From positions 4,555,001 to 4,619,000 of the forward strand of contig CP004371.1 of assembly GCA_000597885.1 (NCBI GenBank): a stretch of DNA of 64,000 nt, written 5' to 3'. The translations under genes were made by a program, and so were the position numbers. The first letter of the stretch is position 1. Each line of letters opens with the position of its first letter. A model generated the notes under the pieces. The model was not told the DNA's origin, did no database searches, and saw nothing but the letters and a program-made list of their open reading frames with translations. This DNA is from Flammeovirgaceae bacterium 311 (GTDB taxonomy: Bacteria > Bacteroidota > Bacteroidia > Cytophagales > Cyclobacteriaceae). Positions 27,289-36,182 of the stretch are shown in pieces.

Positions 27289-28299
27289 ATGGGATTCATA
27301 CAACCTAAAAGATTACATAACTCCAAAGGGGAGGTTAGAAAAGTAGGAATTGAGATAGAGTTTGGTAATGTGCCGATTGAAAAAACGGCCAATATTATCA
27401 TAGAACTCTATGGCGGGCAGCTTAAGCGGGAAAATCGCTTTATGCAAAAGGTTGAGAATACCAGCCTGGGCGATTTTTCAATAGAAATGGATGCCCGCCT
27501 GCTTACGGAAAAAGCTTACCTGAAACCGCTGCAGAAGCTTAACATTGACATCAGTAAAATACAGATGGGCGATTCAAGCCTTGAATCGGGTCTGGAGGAT
27601 ATGCTGGAGGGCGTGGTAAGCCTGGTGGTACCCTATGAGATAGGTACGCCACCGGTGCCCATTACAGAGCTACATCAGCTGGAGCGCCTGCGGGAGAGCC
27701 TGTTCAGGCATGAGGCAAAAGGCACCCGTGCATTTCCTACCAATATTTTTGGAACTCATTTAAATCCCGAAATTCCGGATGAGGAGGCGGGTACTATTTT
27801 AAATTACCTGCGTGCTTTTCTGCTGGTCTATCCCTGGATGTTGCGCAGTGCGGAAATAGACCTTGCCCGCAGATTGTCTCCTTATATTGATCCCTTTCCG
27901 GACGCCTATGCAGAATTAATTCTGCAGCCGGATTATAAACCGGATATTGACAAGCTGATCGATGATTATCATAAACATAATCCCGACCGTAACCGGCCGC
28001 TGGATATGTACCCGCTTTTTGCCTATTTAAAAAAGGATAAGGTAGCACAATACGATGATATGGGTATTGTAAAAGAAAGACCCACCTTTCACTACAGACT
28101 ACCCAACAGCCAGATTGAAGAAGCAGACTGGTCGCTGGAAAAAGTATGGAATAATTGGGTGGTGATAGAAAACCTTGCCGAAGACAAAGAAAAACTAGAG
28201 GAATTGGCCAGCCAGTACTTAAGCATGAGAAAAGATACTTTCATTGGCTTTAATGGCAGATGGGCCAAACAAACAGATAAATGGCTATCATTAGAATAA
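27289..28299 (+). CDS. putative amidoligase (carboxylate-amine ligase, PF12224-type)
   Basis: This 336-residue protein has the family signature GIEIEF at residues 20-25 after a short basic N-terminus, followed by a helical and strand pattern consistent with the glutamine-synthetase-like amidoligase fold. A conserved histidine segment is FGTHLNPEIP near 150. These enzymes are predicted to join a carboxylate to an amine using ATP, for peptide tagging or unusual metabolites. The stop overlaps the start of the amidotransferase gene by 19 bases, a tight two-gene operon. The association of amidoligases with class-I glutamine amidotransferases was described by comparative genomics (Iyer and colleagues). 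The substrate is unknown. Confidence 0.75.
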   Translation: MGFIQPKRLHNSKGEVRKVGIEIEFGNVPIEKTANIIIELYGGQLKRENRFMQKVENTSLGDFSIEMDARLLTEKAYLKPLQKLNIDISKIQMGDSSLESGLEDMLEGVVSLVVPYEIGTPPVPITELHQLERLRESLFRHEAKGTRAFPTNIFGTHLNPEIPDEEAGTILNYLRAFLLVYPWMLRSAEIDLARRLSPYIDPFPDAYAELILQPDYKPDIDKLIDDYHKHNPDRNRPLDMYPLFAYLKKDKVAQYDDMGIVKERPTFHYRLPNSQIEEADWSLEKVWNNWVVIENLAEDKEKLEELASQYLSMRKDTFIGFNGRWAKQTDKWLSLE

Positions 28300-29219
28300 A
28301 CAGAACTACTCCTACAATTGGCGTAACCGGCCCCGACAGGGGCGGCGGTATGGCCTGGTTTTTTACTGCACTGGCCGTAAGGCTGGCCGGAGGAAAGCCG
28401 GTACGCATTACACCCTCGCGGCCACGAACTGCAGATGGTCTGCAGGCGCTCATCATTGGTGGTGGTGCCGACGTTGATCCGGACGCTTATCAGCAGGATC
28501 ATGTAGTGCAGGAGTATCTGAATCAAACACTGAATCATCCGCGTAAAACCTGGCTGCAGCGTATTGGCCGCTTTGCCCGCATGGCGTACTACCCGGCCCT
28601 GTTCTTTATGCGCAAGCTTTTGAGCCGCTCTAAAGGCAGAGGCTGGTCGCTCGATAAAGCCAGGGACCATCTGGAGTTTCAGCTTATAGACCAGGCAGTA
28701 AAAAAAGGGCTGCCTGTACTGGGTATATGCAGAGGTTCGCAGCTCATGAATGTCTATTTTGGCGGAACCCTTCACCAGGACATTAATACGTTTTATAGCG
28801 AGGAGCCAAATCCTTCCAGCGTATTTCCAGTTAAGAAAGTATATATAAAGAAGGGCAGCAGGCTGGCTGGCGTGGTCGGACAGCATCATCTCAGGGTAAA
28901 TGCCCTTCATAAACAGGCGGTTAAAGATCCGGGCACAGGAGTGGAAATAGTGGCCCGGGAACCAAATAAGGTGGTGCAGGGCATTGAGCTACCCGGGTCT
29001 CCTTTTATGATAGGCGTGCAGTGGCACCCGGAGTATTTGCCCCAGCGCAGGCAGCACCGCCGCATATTTAAAGCTATCATAGAAGCGGCCAAGAATGTTC
29101 AAAGCCAGATTGAAGCACCGGATATGCACGAAGCTTTGTCCAGCCCTGTTGCCCAAAGGCTGCAGGTACTGGAGACCAGTGAAGAGCCGGGAGCACTGGA
29201 GCAGGGTTACAATACTTAG
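28281..29219 (+). CDS. class-I glutamine amidotransferase / gamma-glutamyl-GABA hydrolase family (C26)
   Basis: This 312-residue protein has the triad of class-I amidotransferases: nucleophile C150 in LGICRGSQLMN, and H249 with E251 in GVQWHPEY. C26 hydrolases cleave gamma-glutamyl amides, as in PuuD. An insert between about 75 and 135, rich in basic residues, is larger than in compact family members. The start overlaps the amidoligase gene, so the two are translationally coupled. Together they could form and then trim gamma-glutamyl or other amide links, or supply ammonia; this is inference. Confidence 0.85.
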   Translation: MAIIRINRTTPTIGVTGPDRGGGMAWFFTALAVRLAGGKPVRITPSRPRTADGLQALIIGGGADVDPDAYQQDHVVQEYLNQTLNHPRKTWLQRIGRFARMAYYPALFFMRKLLSRSKGRGWSLDKARDHLEFQLIDQAVKKGLPVLGICRGSQLMNVYFGGTLHQDINTFYSEEPNPSSVFPVKKVYIKKGSRLAGVVGQHHLRVNALHKQAVKDPGTGVEIVAREPNKVVQGIELPGSPFMIGVQWHPEYLPQRRQHRRIFKAIIEAAKNVQSQIEAPDMHEALSSPVAQRLQVLETSEEPGALEQGYNT

Positions 29220-29290
29220 TAGTTAACACAGTAGAACGGCTGATGGATTTTGCCTAACTTACTGTAGCCACTACCCCTGTTCAATTTTTT

Positions 29291-31993
29291 ATGAAACTCA
29301 ACATATTTGTTATACTGGCACTATCAGGCCTGTTCGCATGCACCCAAGTAGGTATGGAATCATCACAATCATTTTCAGATCGGGAACTTTATCAATCAGG
29401 TACTTTTACAGTTTATGGCGACAGGGTAACACAGGGTTTATACGAAGCTGTAGCGCTTACGCCTACCTCTATGATTTCTAACTACCAAAGCCCTGCTAAC
29501 GACAAGCACAGCCGCGGTATAAGTTTTAAGTTCAGTTTGAACGGAAAAGACAATGAACTGCCCGTGGGCGAAAACCATTTTATGGTGCTGTATCCGGAGC
29601 GTAGAGAGGTGGTGAGCCCGGTGATCACATTTGGCCAGCGCCATACCGATACTACATCGGTGCCTAAAGATAATTTTCTGGAGCCCAATACAGTTTTTCG
29701 CATCAGGCTGGATATGCGCCCGGTACTGCAGGAGTTTGAAGATCATGGGTTTTATACCGATTATGCCGGTAACCGGGTGTACAAGCAGGATTTTAAGGGT
29801 GTATATATAGCCGGAGATGCTGAACCACTAAGCTGGGATTTTGAGAACTTACCCTCCCGGGCCGGTATGCAGCTGACTGACACCCATGATAACGGGATTT
29901 ATGAAACTACCATTATTTTAAATCAGTATAGCCCCCAGGACTTTGTAGCACATCGCTGGGAGCTGAAGGAAGATATATCCAAATATCCTCAGTTCAGCTC
30001 TAACCTGCCACTTATTGATGCCCTGTATAACCTATCGCTGGAGGAGATTATACTGAATATTGAGAAAAACAAGACTTTCCGCACAGGAAAGGAATGGGAA
30101 GGCGTCTGGACCCGCGACATCAGCTATAGCCTTGTTTTAGGACTGGCGGCCATAGAACCGGAAATTTCCAGGAACAGCCTGATGGCAAAGGTCCGGAATG
30201 GCCGTATTATCCAGGATACCGGCACTGGCGGTTCCTGGCCGGTATCTACCGACCGTACCACCTGGGCACTGGCCGCCTGGGAGGTATATGCAGTAACCGG
30301 CGATGAGGGCTGGCTGCGGGAGGCTTACAATATTATTAAAAAGACGGTAGAGGAAGACCTGCAGGTTGCCTTTAACGAAGAAACAGGTTTGTTCAAGGGA
30401 GAATCCAGTTTTTTAGACTGGCGCATCCAGAGCTATCCGCGCTGGATGGGACCCGTGTCCATCTTTGTCAGTGAAAGCCTGGGTACCAATGTTGTGCATT
30501 ACGAAACTTACCGGATTTTAACCCGCATGGCCCAGATTTTGGGAGAGCCTGCAGCGCGTTGGCAGCAGGTGGCCGAAACTGTTAAAAAAGGAATTAATGA
30601 GCAGCTATGGGTGCCTGACAGGGGGTTCTACGGGCAGTTCTTATACGGCAATACCTACCTGGTGCAATCTCCCCGCGCCGAAACGCTGGGCGAAGCGCTG
30701 AGCATTCTCTATGGGGTAGCAGATGAGCAGCAGGCAGCTTCTGTTGTAAGCAGCATGCCGGTTACCAGGTTTGGGACTACCTCTATTTATCCGCAAATAC
30801 CTGATGTGCCTCCTTACCATAACCATGGTATATGGCCCTTTGTGCAGGCTTTCTGGAACTGGGCTGCAGCTGAGGTTAAAAACGAGCAGGCGCTCCAGCA
30901 TGGGTTGGGGGCATTGTACCGCTCAACTGCGCTCTTTCTTACCAATAAAGAAAATTTAGTAGCCAACAGCGGCGATTATAAAGGAACCGAAATAAACTCC
31001 GACCGCCAGTTATGGAGTGTGGCAGGTAACCTGGCCATGGTATACCGTATTTTTTATGGCATGCGCTTTGAGCCAGCGGGCCTCCGGCTAACACCAGCGG
31101 TACCTCAGGCTTATGCCGACAGCCGCACACTTAGTAATTTTCGCTACCGGAATGCCATACTTACCTTAGAGCTATCGGGCTGGGGAAACGAAATTGCAGA
31201 GGTGCTGCTGGATGGCGAGCGCCTGAAGGAAGCCCTGATACCTGCTGACCTGCAGGGCGAGCACCGGGTGGAGATCCGTTTGGCAAATAACAGCTTTAAC
31301 AGCCAGCCTTACAATCTTACCGCCAATCATACTTCTTTGCCTACCCCGCAGGTTCAGTTTAGCCAGCAAAGCCTCACCTGGATGCCTGTAGAAGGTGCAG
31401 TGGCTTACCAGGTATGGCGCAATGGCAGTATGGTAGAGCAGGTAGAAGAAGGCCCCTATAAACTTCCGGAATCTATGGATCAGTATGCAGAGTATATGGT
31501 GGCTGCTGTTGATTCTGCCGGATGGCCTTCTTATTTAAGTGAGCCGCTAAGTGTGGTAACACATGACCGTATTCAGCTGATTGAGGCCGAGCAGATTGTT
31601 CCTACTTCCAGTTTATCTTATGAAGGCTTTAGTGGCAAAGGTTTTATTGAGCTAACAAAAACGGATAATACCAGCCTAAGCTTTATGGTAGAAGCCCCCG
31701 CCGATGGGAAGTATTTGTTGGATTTGCACTTCAGCAACGGTAGCGGACCAGTCAATACAGATAATAAGGCAGCCATACGAAGCCTGTATGTTGGAGATAC
31801 TTATGCAGGTTCCCTGGTAATGCCTCAGCTGGGCCGTGACGAGTGGTCTAACTGGGCTTTCAGCAATCCCTTAAAAATAGAGCTGAAGCAGGGCAAAAAT
31901 GAGCTGCACCTGCGTTTTATGCCTTGGAATGAGAACATGAATGTAGAAGTAAACAGGGCAATGCTCGATTTTGTAAGGCTGATTCGTTTGTAA
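29291..31993 (+). CDS. lipoprotein glycosidase, (alpha/alpha)6-barrel type, with C-terminal CBM-like domain
   Basis: This 900-residue protein begins with a lipoprotein signal (FVILALSGLFAC). The N-terminal 230 residues are beta-rich. Residues about 250-620 form a six-hairpin glycosidase-like domain with GVWTRDISYS, SWPVSTDRTTWALAAWEVY and NHGIWPFVQAFWNWA segments, as in glucoamylase-like and GH63-like clans. The C-terminus (about 755-900) starts IQLIEAEQI and resembles a CBM6/35-type carbohydrate-binding module; an Ig/FN-like stretch lies between. It likely degrades an external polysaccharide at the cell surface. The exact GH family is not decided. Confidence 0.7.
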   Translation: MKLNIFVILALSGLFACTQVGMESSQSFSDRELYQSGTFTVYGDRVTQGLYEAVALTPTSMISNYQSPANDKHSRGISFKFSLNGKDNELPVGENHFMVLYPERREVVSPVITFGQRHTDTTSVPKDNFLEPNTVFRIRLDMRPVLQEFEDHGFYTDYAGNRVYKQDFKGVYIAGDAEPLSWDFENLPSRAGMQLTDTHDNGIYETTIILNQYSPQDFVAHRWELKEDISKYPQFSSNLPLIDALYNLSLEEIILNIEKNKTFRTGKEWEGVWTRDISYSLVLGLAAIEPEISRNSLMAKVRNGRIIQDTGTGGSWPVSTDRTTWALAAWEVYAVTGDEGWLREAYNIIKKTVEEDLQVAFNEETGLFKGESSFLDWRIQSYPRWMGPVSIFVSESLGTNVVHYETYRILTRMAQILGEPAARWQQVAETVKKGINEQLWVPDRGFYGQFLYGNTYLVQSPRAETLGEALSILYGVADEQQAASVVSSMPVTRFGTTSIYPQIPDVPPYHNHGIWPFVQAFWNWAAAEVKNEQALQHGLGALYRSTALFLTNKENLVANSGDYKGTEINSDRQLWSVAGNLAMVYRIFYGMRFEPAGLRLTPAVPQAYADSRTLSNFRYRNAILTLELSGWGNEIAEVLLDGERLKEALIPADLQGEHRVEIRLANNSFNSQPYNLTANHTSLPTPQVQFSQQSLTWMPVEGAVAYQVWRNGSMVEQVEEGPYKLPESMDQYAEYMVAAVDSAGWPSYLSEPLSVVTHDRIQLIEAEQIVPTSSLSYEGFSGKGFIELTKTDNTSLSFMVEAPADGKYLLDLHFSNGSGPVNTDNKAAIRSLYVGDTYAGSLVMPQLGRDEWSNWAFSNPLKIELKQGKNELHLRFMPWNENMNVEVNRAMLDFVRLIRL

Positions 31994-32112
31994 GGTTTGT
32001 AAAAAGCAGCTGCGTTCTGCCTCAGGAGTGCAATAAAGTGCTGGTTTCAAAGCCTTAATTACACTGCCAATGTTCGCAGGCAGTAAATTAGTAGCGCATA
32101 TGGAGAGAAAAA

Positions 32113-32139
32113 AAAGCCGGCACTGCCTGTGCCGGCTTT
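32113..32139. terminator. bidirectional intrinsic terminator
   Basis: AAAGCCGGCAC (32113-32123) pairs with GTGCCGGCTTT (32129-32139) around a 5-base loop. A-runs on the left and T/A-rich sequence on the right let it work for both converging genes (31993 + and 32147 -). Confidence 0.85.
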
Positions 32140-32146
32140 AAAACTT

Positions 32147-35100
32147 TTAAGATCTGCTTGGCAGCGTGGCTTGTTTGCTCAGCCATTCCTGCAGTTGAAG
32201 AATAACCTTATCCAGACAGTTAATAAAATTTTCGACCACGATCCATCCATCAGGCGATTGCATTTCGCTTAGCTCTATTTTTTCGAGCCTGCGTACCGTT
32301 TGCCGCTGACAGCGGATATCAAATAGATCGATACTTGGTTTTAAGCGGTGGGCAATATCTCTTAAATTTGCTACCTCTCCCTGTTCCAGGCAGTTGCGGA
32401 GCGTACTTAGTTGTTCGCTGCAGGTTTTAATGAACAGGTTAACCATTCGCTCTACAAAGGCAGCATTGTTGTTGCTTTGCTGATAGAGTTTTTGGAGGCT
32501 GTAAAGCTGTTCTGCTGTTTTTACCGTTTCAGCAGAAACTGCATCAGCATGTAATGCAGCTGTGGTAACAAGTGGTTTTGGTCCGGTATCAGTGCCGGGC
32601 CGCGACACATACTGCATCACCTTCTGGAAAAGATCCTCTGGTTCAAAAGGCTTGCTGATATAGTCGGTCATACCGGCGGCTACAACTTTTTGCCTGATAC
32701 CTGGCAGGGCATTGGCAGTAAGTGCAATGATGGGCAGATCGGCTAGGCCTAATTCTTCGCGCACATAACGGGTAGCCTCTATGCCATCCATTTCCGGCAT
32801 GTGCAGGTCCATAAGCACAACATCGTAATGCTTGTCTTTTATTTTGCCGATGGCCTGCAATCCATTTTCTGCTATGTCCGGGTGCATACCCCAGATTTCA
32901 AAAAATTGTACCAGCACCAGCATGTTCAGGGGGTTATCTTCTACCAGCAGGAGCGAAGCCTGCTGCAGGTCTTGCTGGGGAGTGGCCTGTTCTGTTTGTA
33001 TAGGCGGTGCGGGTAATTTTTCATCTACTATATCAAATGCTAATTCAAAGCTGAAATCACTGCCTTTGCCAACGATGCTCTTTACCTCAATTTTGCTGCC
33101 CAGTAAATCCAGCAGGCGTTTTATGATAGCAAGGCCTAAACCTGTACCTCCATACTGATGCTTGTTGCTTAAGTGAACCTGGGTAAAGGCTTCAAATATA
33201 CTGGTGAGTGATTCTTTTGGAATACCTATGCCTGTATCACTCACCCTGAACTTTAACAGGCTGCTGGTACTGCTTTTTTTCAGCACCTTAATGCTAAGCC
33301 TTACCTGGCCACTGTGGGTAAACTTAATTGCATTATCCAGCAGGTTGTTCAGAATCTGGGTTAGGCGGGTGGAGTCGCCTACTATGCTTGCAGGCACCTC
33401 TTCGTCAATACTCAGCTCCAGGCCTATACCTTTTTCATCAGCTTTCAGGCTAAGCGATTTTTGCAGACTGTTGCATAGCTTGCGCAGGTTGAATGAATTT
33501 TTTTCTATGACTATTTTGCCAGATTCAATTTTGTTGAAGTCAAGGATATCGTTGATCAGTGACAGCAGGTTCTCTCCGGAGAACGTGAGCATGCGCAGGT
33601 TTTCTTCCTGATCCGGGCGGGGGTTCTGGCGTATGAGCAGGTGCGAAATACCCAACATGGCATTAAGGGGGGTTCTGATCTCGTGACTCATCACAGACAG
33701 GAACTGTGCTTTTGCCTGTGAAGCATTTTCTGCCAGCTCCTTGGCTTTTATCAGCTTGTCCTTTGTGATCTGCTGTTCCGTAACATCGGTAAGGGTACCA
33801 CTAAGTCCTTCGGACTGGCCCCATTTACCTTCAATCAGGCGGGCAAATACTTCAACATAGCGAATGCTGCCGTCTTTCACCTGCAGGCGCATTACCTGGC
33901 GGCAAAAATCAATCTTATGCTCAAAGAGCAGAATCTGTAAAGCTTTAAACTCATTCTGATCTTCGGGTGGCATGTAACTGATGAGGCTCTTACCCAAACT
34001 TTCTTCAGGACTATAACCGGTAATCTCCTGCCATGCCGGGTTTAAAAAGCTTAGCCTGTTGCTGGCATCGGCCTGAAAAATAATTTCTGTCAGGTTATCA
34101 ACCAGTGAGCGGTACTTTTCTTCACTCTGCAGTACTTTATATTCTGCCTGCTGGCGTTCGAATATGTTGCCAATCAGGTTGGCGAAAGTTCTTAGTAATT
34201 CAACGTCGGCAGATTCCCACTGGCGGTGCCGGGCACAATCATCGAAGCCCACAAAGCCTCTTAGCTCATCCTGCACATAGAAAGGCATGATCATGAGTGA
34301 TTTTACACCTTTCTTGCTCAGCAAGCCCTGTACAACCGGAGAGATATTACTTAGGTCTGAGGCAATAATGCCCTGTTTCTTTAAAGTTTTTTGAAAGGTT
34401 TGAAGTGCTGAGTAGGGAACATTCTGCAGTTCTTCTATGAGAGGGGCTGTACCGGTTCTGCACCACTCAAAGGTATTGGAGGCAAACACGCCATCAGAAG
34501 AGTTTTCAAACACATATACCCTGGATACACCTGAATGCTTTCCGATAATGCCAATTGCATCCTGTATGGGCTGCTCAAAATCTTCGGCCACAGAGTTGAA
34601 CATAAACGAAATCCGGGAAAGGATTTTCATCTGTTCCAGACTATTAAGAAGCTTTTGTTCTGATTCTATGCGGTGCGTAAGGTCGGTGGTGGCACCAACC
34701 AGGCGGATTACCTCTCCCTGATCGCTGCGCAGCACTACACAACGGGACATCATATGCCGCCATGTTCCGTTCCGGTGCTTTATCCTAAACTCATAGCTAA
34801 GCTTATATTTGGGTACATCCGGGACATTCAGGAAAATCTGCTCAAGCTTTATCATATCTTCCGGATGCACAAAGCGACTAAAGTTTTCATACTTATTTTC
34901 CAGCTCATCATCCTCATAGCCAATCAAAGCTTTCCATTGGGGAGAGAGGTAAACGCTTCCGCACAACAGGTCCCAATCCCAAAGTCCGTCGCTCATGCCC
35001 TCCATGGCAAGCTGAAAACGTTCTTCACTTTCTCTGAGCTGCCTTTCTGTGAGCCTGAGATCTGTTACATCCAGCGAGGTGCCATACATACGGCTTGGCT

Positions 35101-35899
35101 CACCATGAACAGATTCGGTTTTTACAGTGGTATATAAATGGCGTATGCTTCCGTCTTTTCTGATAATGCGCAGTTCGAATTGTGCATAGCCAGTTTCCAT
35201 GGCCTGAGCTACTCCCTGATGTGCGCCCGGTAAATCTTCAGGGTGTACAAACTGAAAAAAGTCTCCGCCGTCAGGTTCAGTTGTACTGGGGTCTATACCA
35301 TACTGGCGAAAGAGCTGTGGTGACCAGCTAAAGGTTGCGTCATGCAGGTTAAACTCCCAGCGGCCCAGGTTACCCAGCTCCTGGGCTTCCAACAGGGCTT
35401 CCTGACTTTTGTGTATATGTGCCTGGTTTTGTATTTGCTGGGTAATATCTCTGGCCAGAATGTTTACATATCCATAAGGCTCTACAGCACTGAACTGCAC
35501 CGACCAGTTGCGCTCATTTAATGTAAATTCAGCTACATGAGGACTGTTGTCTATAATGGCTTTGTCTATGGATTCCTGAAAAATAGGAGGGTAGGGAGAT
35601 CCTTCCTGAATACCCAGGCTGGGAGCCCAGTGTTGCTTATAGGCATTGTTGGTATAGGTGATAATACCATAGCGGCTAATGCGCATTACCGGATCAGGAA
35701 TTTCTTCGGGCAAACGTGCAAGTATTTCACCCTCTTCAATGCGGGTGCGCACTTCCTGCTCCAGCTGTTCGTTCAGCTTCAGCAGTTCCTGATTAGAGGC
35801 GTAAAGCGCTGCAGATTTTTCCTCAATAATCTGCTCAGCTGCTTTGCGGGCCTGCTGTTCCTGCTCCAGTGCTTTTTTTAATATTTCCAGTTCGCTCAT
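32147..35899 (-). CDS. cytoplasmic multi-PAS/GAF hybrid histidine kinase
   Basis: This 1250-residue kinase has no membrane segments. The order is an N-terminal coiled coil (1-55), three PAS domains (about 60-160, 170-285, 290-415), a GAF domain (about 425-600, with LMIMPFYVQDELRGFVGFD), a fourth PAS (about 605-730), HisKA with H739 (MSHEIRTPLNAM), HATPase (DNAIKF, DTGIGI, GGTGLGLAI), a receiver (LLLVEDNPLN, VLMDLHMPEMDG) and an HPt domain (DIAHRLKPSIDLF). It senses an intracellular cue, perhaps redox or a ligand. The sigma-54 regulator at 36183 lies directly upstream on the same strand and is its probable partner. Confidence 0.92.
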   Translation of the reverse strand: MSELEILKKALEQEQQARKAAEQIIEEKSAALYASNQELLKLNEQLEQEVRTRIEEGEILARLPEEIPDPVMRISRYGIITYTNNAYKQHWAPSLGIQEGSPYPPIFQESIDKAIIDNSPHVAEFTLNERNWSVQFSAVEPYGYVNILARDITQQIQNQAHIHKSQEALLEAQELGNLGRWEFNLHDATFSWSPQLFRQYGIDPSTTEPDGGDFFQFVHPEDLPGAHQGVAQAMETGYAQFELRIIRKDGSIRHLYTTVKTESVHGEPSRMYGTSLDVTDLRLTERQLRESEERFQLAMEGMSDGLWDWDLLCGSVYLSPQWKALIGYEDDELENKYENFSRFVHPEDMIKLEQIFLNVPDVPKYKLSYEFRIKHRNGTWRHMMSRCVVLRSDQGEVIRLVGATTDLTHRIESEQKLLNSLEQMKILSRISFMFNSVAEDFEQPIQDAIGIIGKHSGVSRVYVFENSSDGVFASNTFEWCRTGTAPLIEELQNVPYSALQTFQKTLKKQGIIASDLSNISPVVQGLLSKKGVKSLMIMPFYVQDELRGFVGFDDCARHRQWESADVELLRTFANLIGNIFERQQAEYKVLQSEEKYRSLVDNLTEIIFQADASNRLSFLNPAWQEITGYSPEESLGKSLISYMPPEDQNEFKALQILLFEHKIDFCRQVMRLQVKDGSIRYVEVFARLIEGKWGQSEGLSGTLTDVTEQQITKDKLIKAKELAENASQAKAQFLSVMSHEIRTPLNAMLGISHLLIRQNPRPDQEENLRMLTFSGENLLSLINDILDFNKIESGKIVIEKNSFNLRKLCNSLQKSLSLKADEKGIGLELSIDEEVPASIVGDSTRLTQILNNLLDNAIKFTHSGQVRLSIKVLKKSSTSSLLKFRVSDTGIGIPKESLTSIFEAFTQVHLSNKHQYGGTGLGLAIIKRLLDLLGSKIEVKSIVGKGSDFSFELAFDIVDEKLPAPPIQTEQATPQQDLQQASLLLVEDNPLNMLVLVQFFEIWGMHPDIAENGLQAIGKIKDKHYDVVLMDLHMPEMDGIEATRYVREELGLADLPIIALTANALPGIRQKVVAAGMTDYISKPFEPEDLFQKVMQYVSRPGTDTGPKPLVTTAALHADAVSAETVKTAEQLYSLQKLYQQSNNNAAFVERMVNLFIKTCSEQLSTLRNCLEQGEVANLRDIAHRLKPSIDLFDIRCQRQTVRRLEKIELSEMQSPDGWIVVENFINCLDKVILQLQEWLSKQATLPSRS

Positions 35900-36182
35900 C
35901 CTTGTTGTTGTTCTTCTCTGCCTAAAAATATGAAAAGCACTTTGCCATCCCGCATTACCAGATTATGGCAGTTGTTTTTTTACTTTGATCCAGTGGCTGC
36001 ATATTGTTCATTGAAGGCAGCCTTAATACAGCCTTTAATAATCCGGCTATCATGTTTTTAAGCCTCATGCAGCAGTTCCCTGAATTCAGTATGTTATCCA
36101 GTATGTGGTTGATAAGTAATTGATTTTCAGCTAACAAGTAAATGTATTGTTAAAGTTCGGGAGAATCCGGAGAAAATACAAA
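35900..36182. other. intergenic gap between regulator and hybrid kinase (283 bases)
   Basis: The gap between the sigma-54 regulator stop and the hybrid kinase start is A/T-rich. A short open frame at 35955-36137 has no family features. I see no clear terminator, so co-transcription of regulator and kinase remains possible. Confidence 0.4.

Noticed and set aside
35955-36137. Short minus-strand frame between regulator and hybrid kinase
   Set aside because: No domain, no start context and A/T-rich composition like the surrounding spacer.
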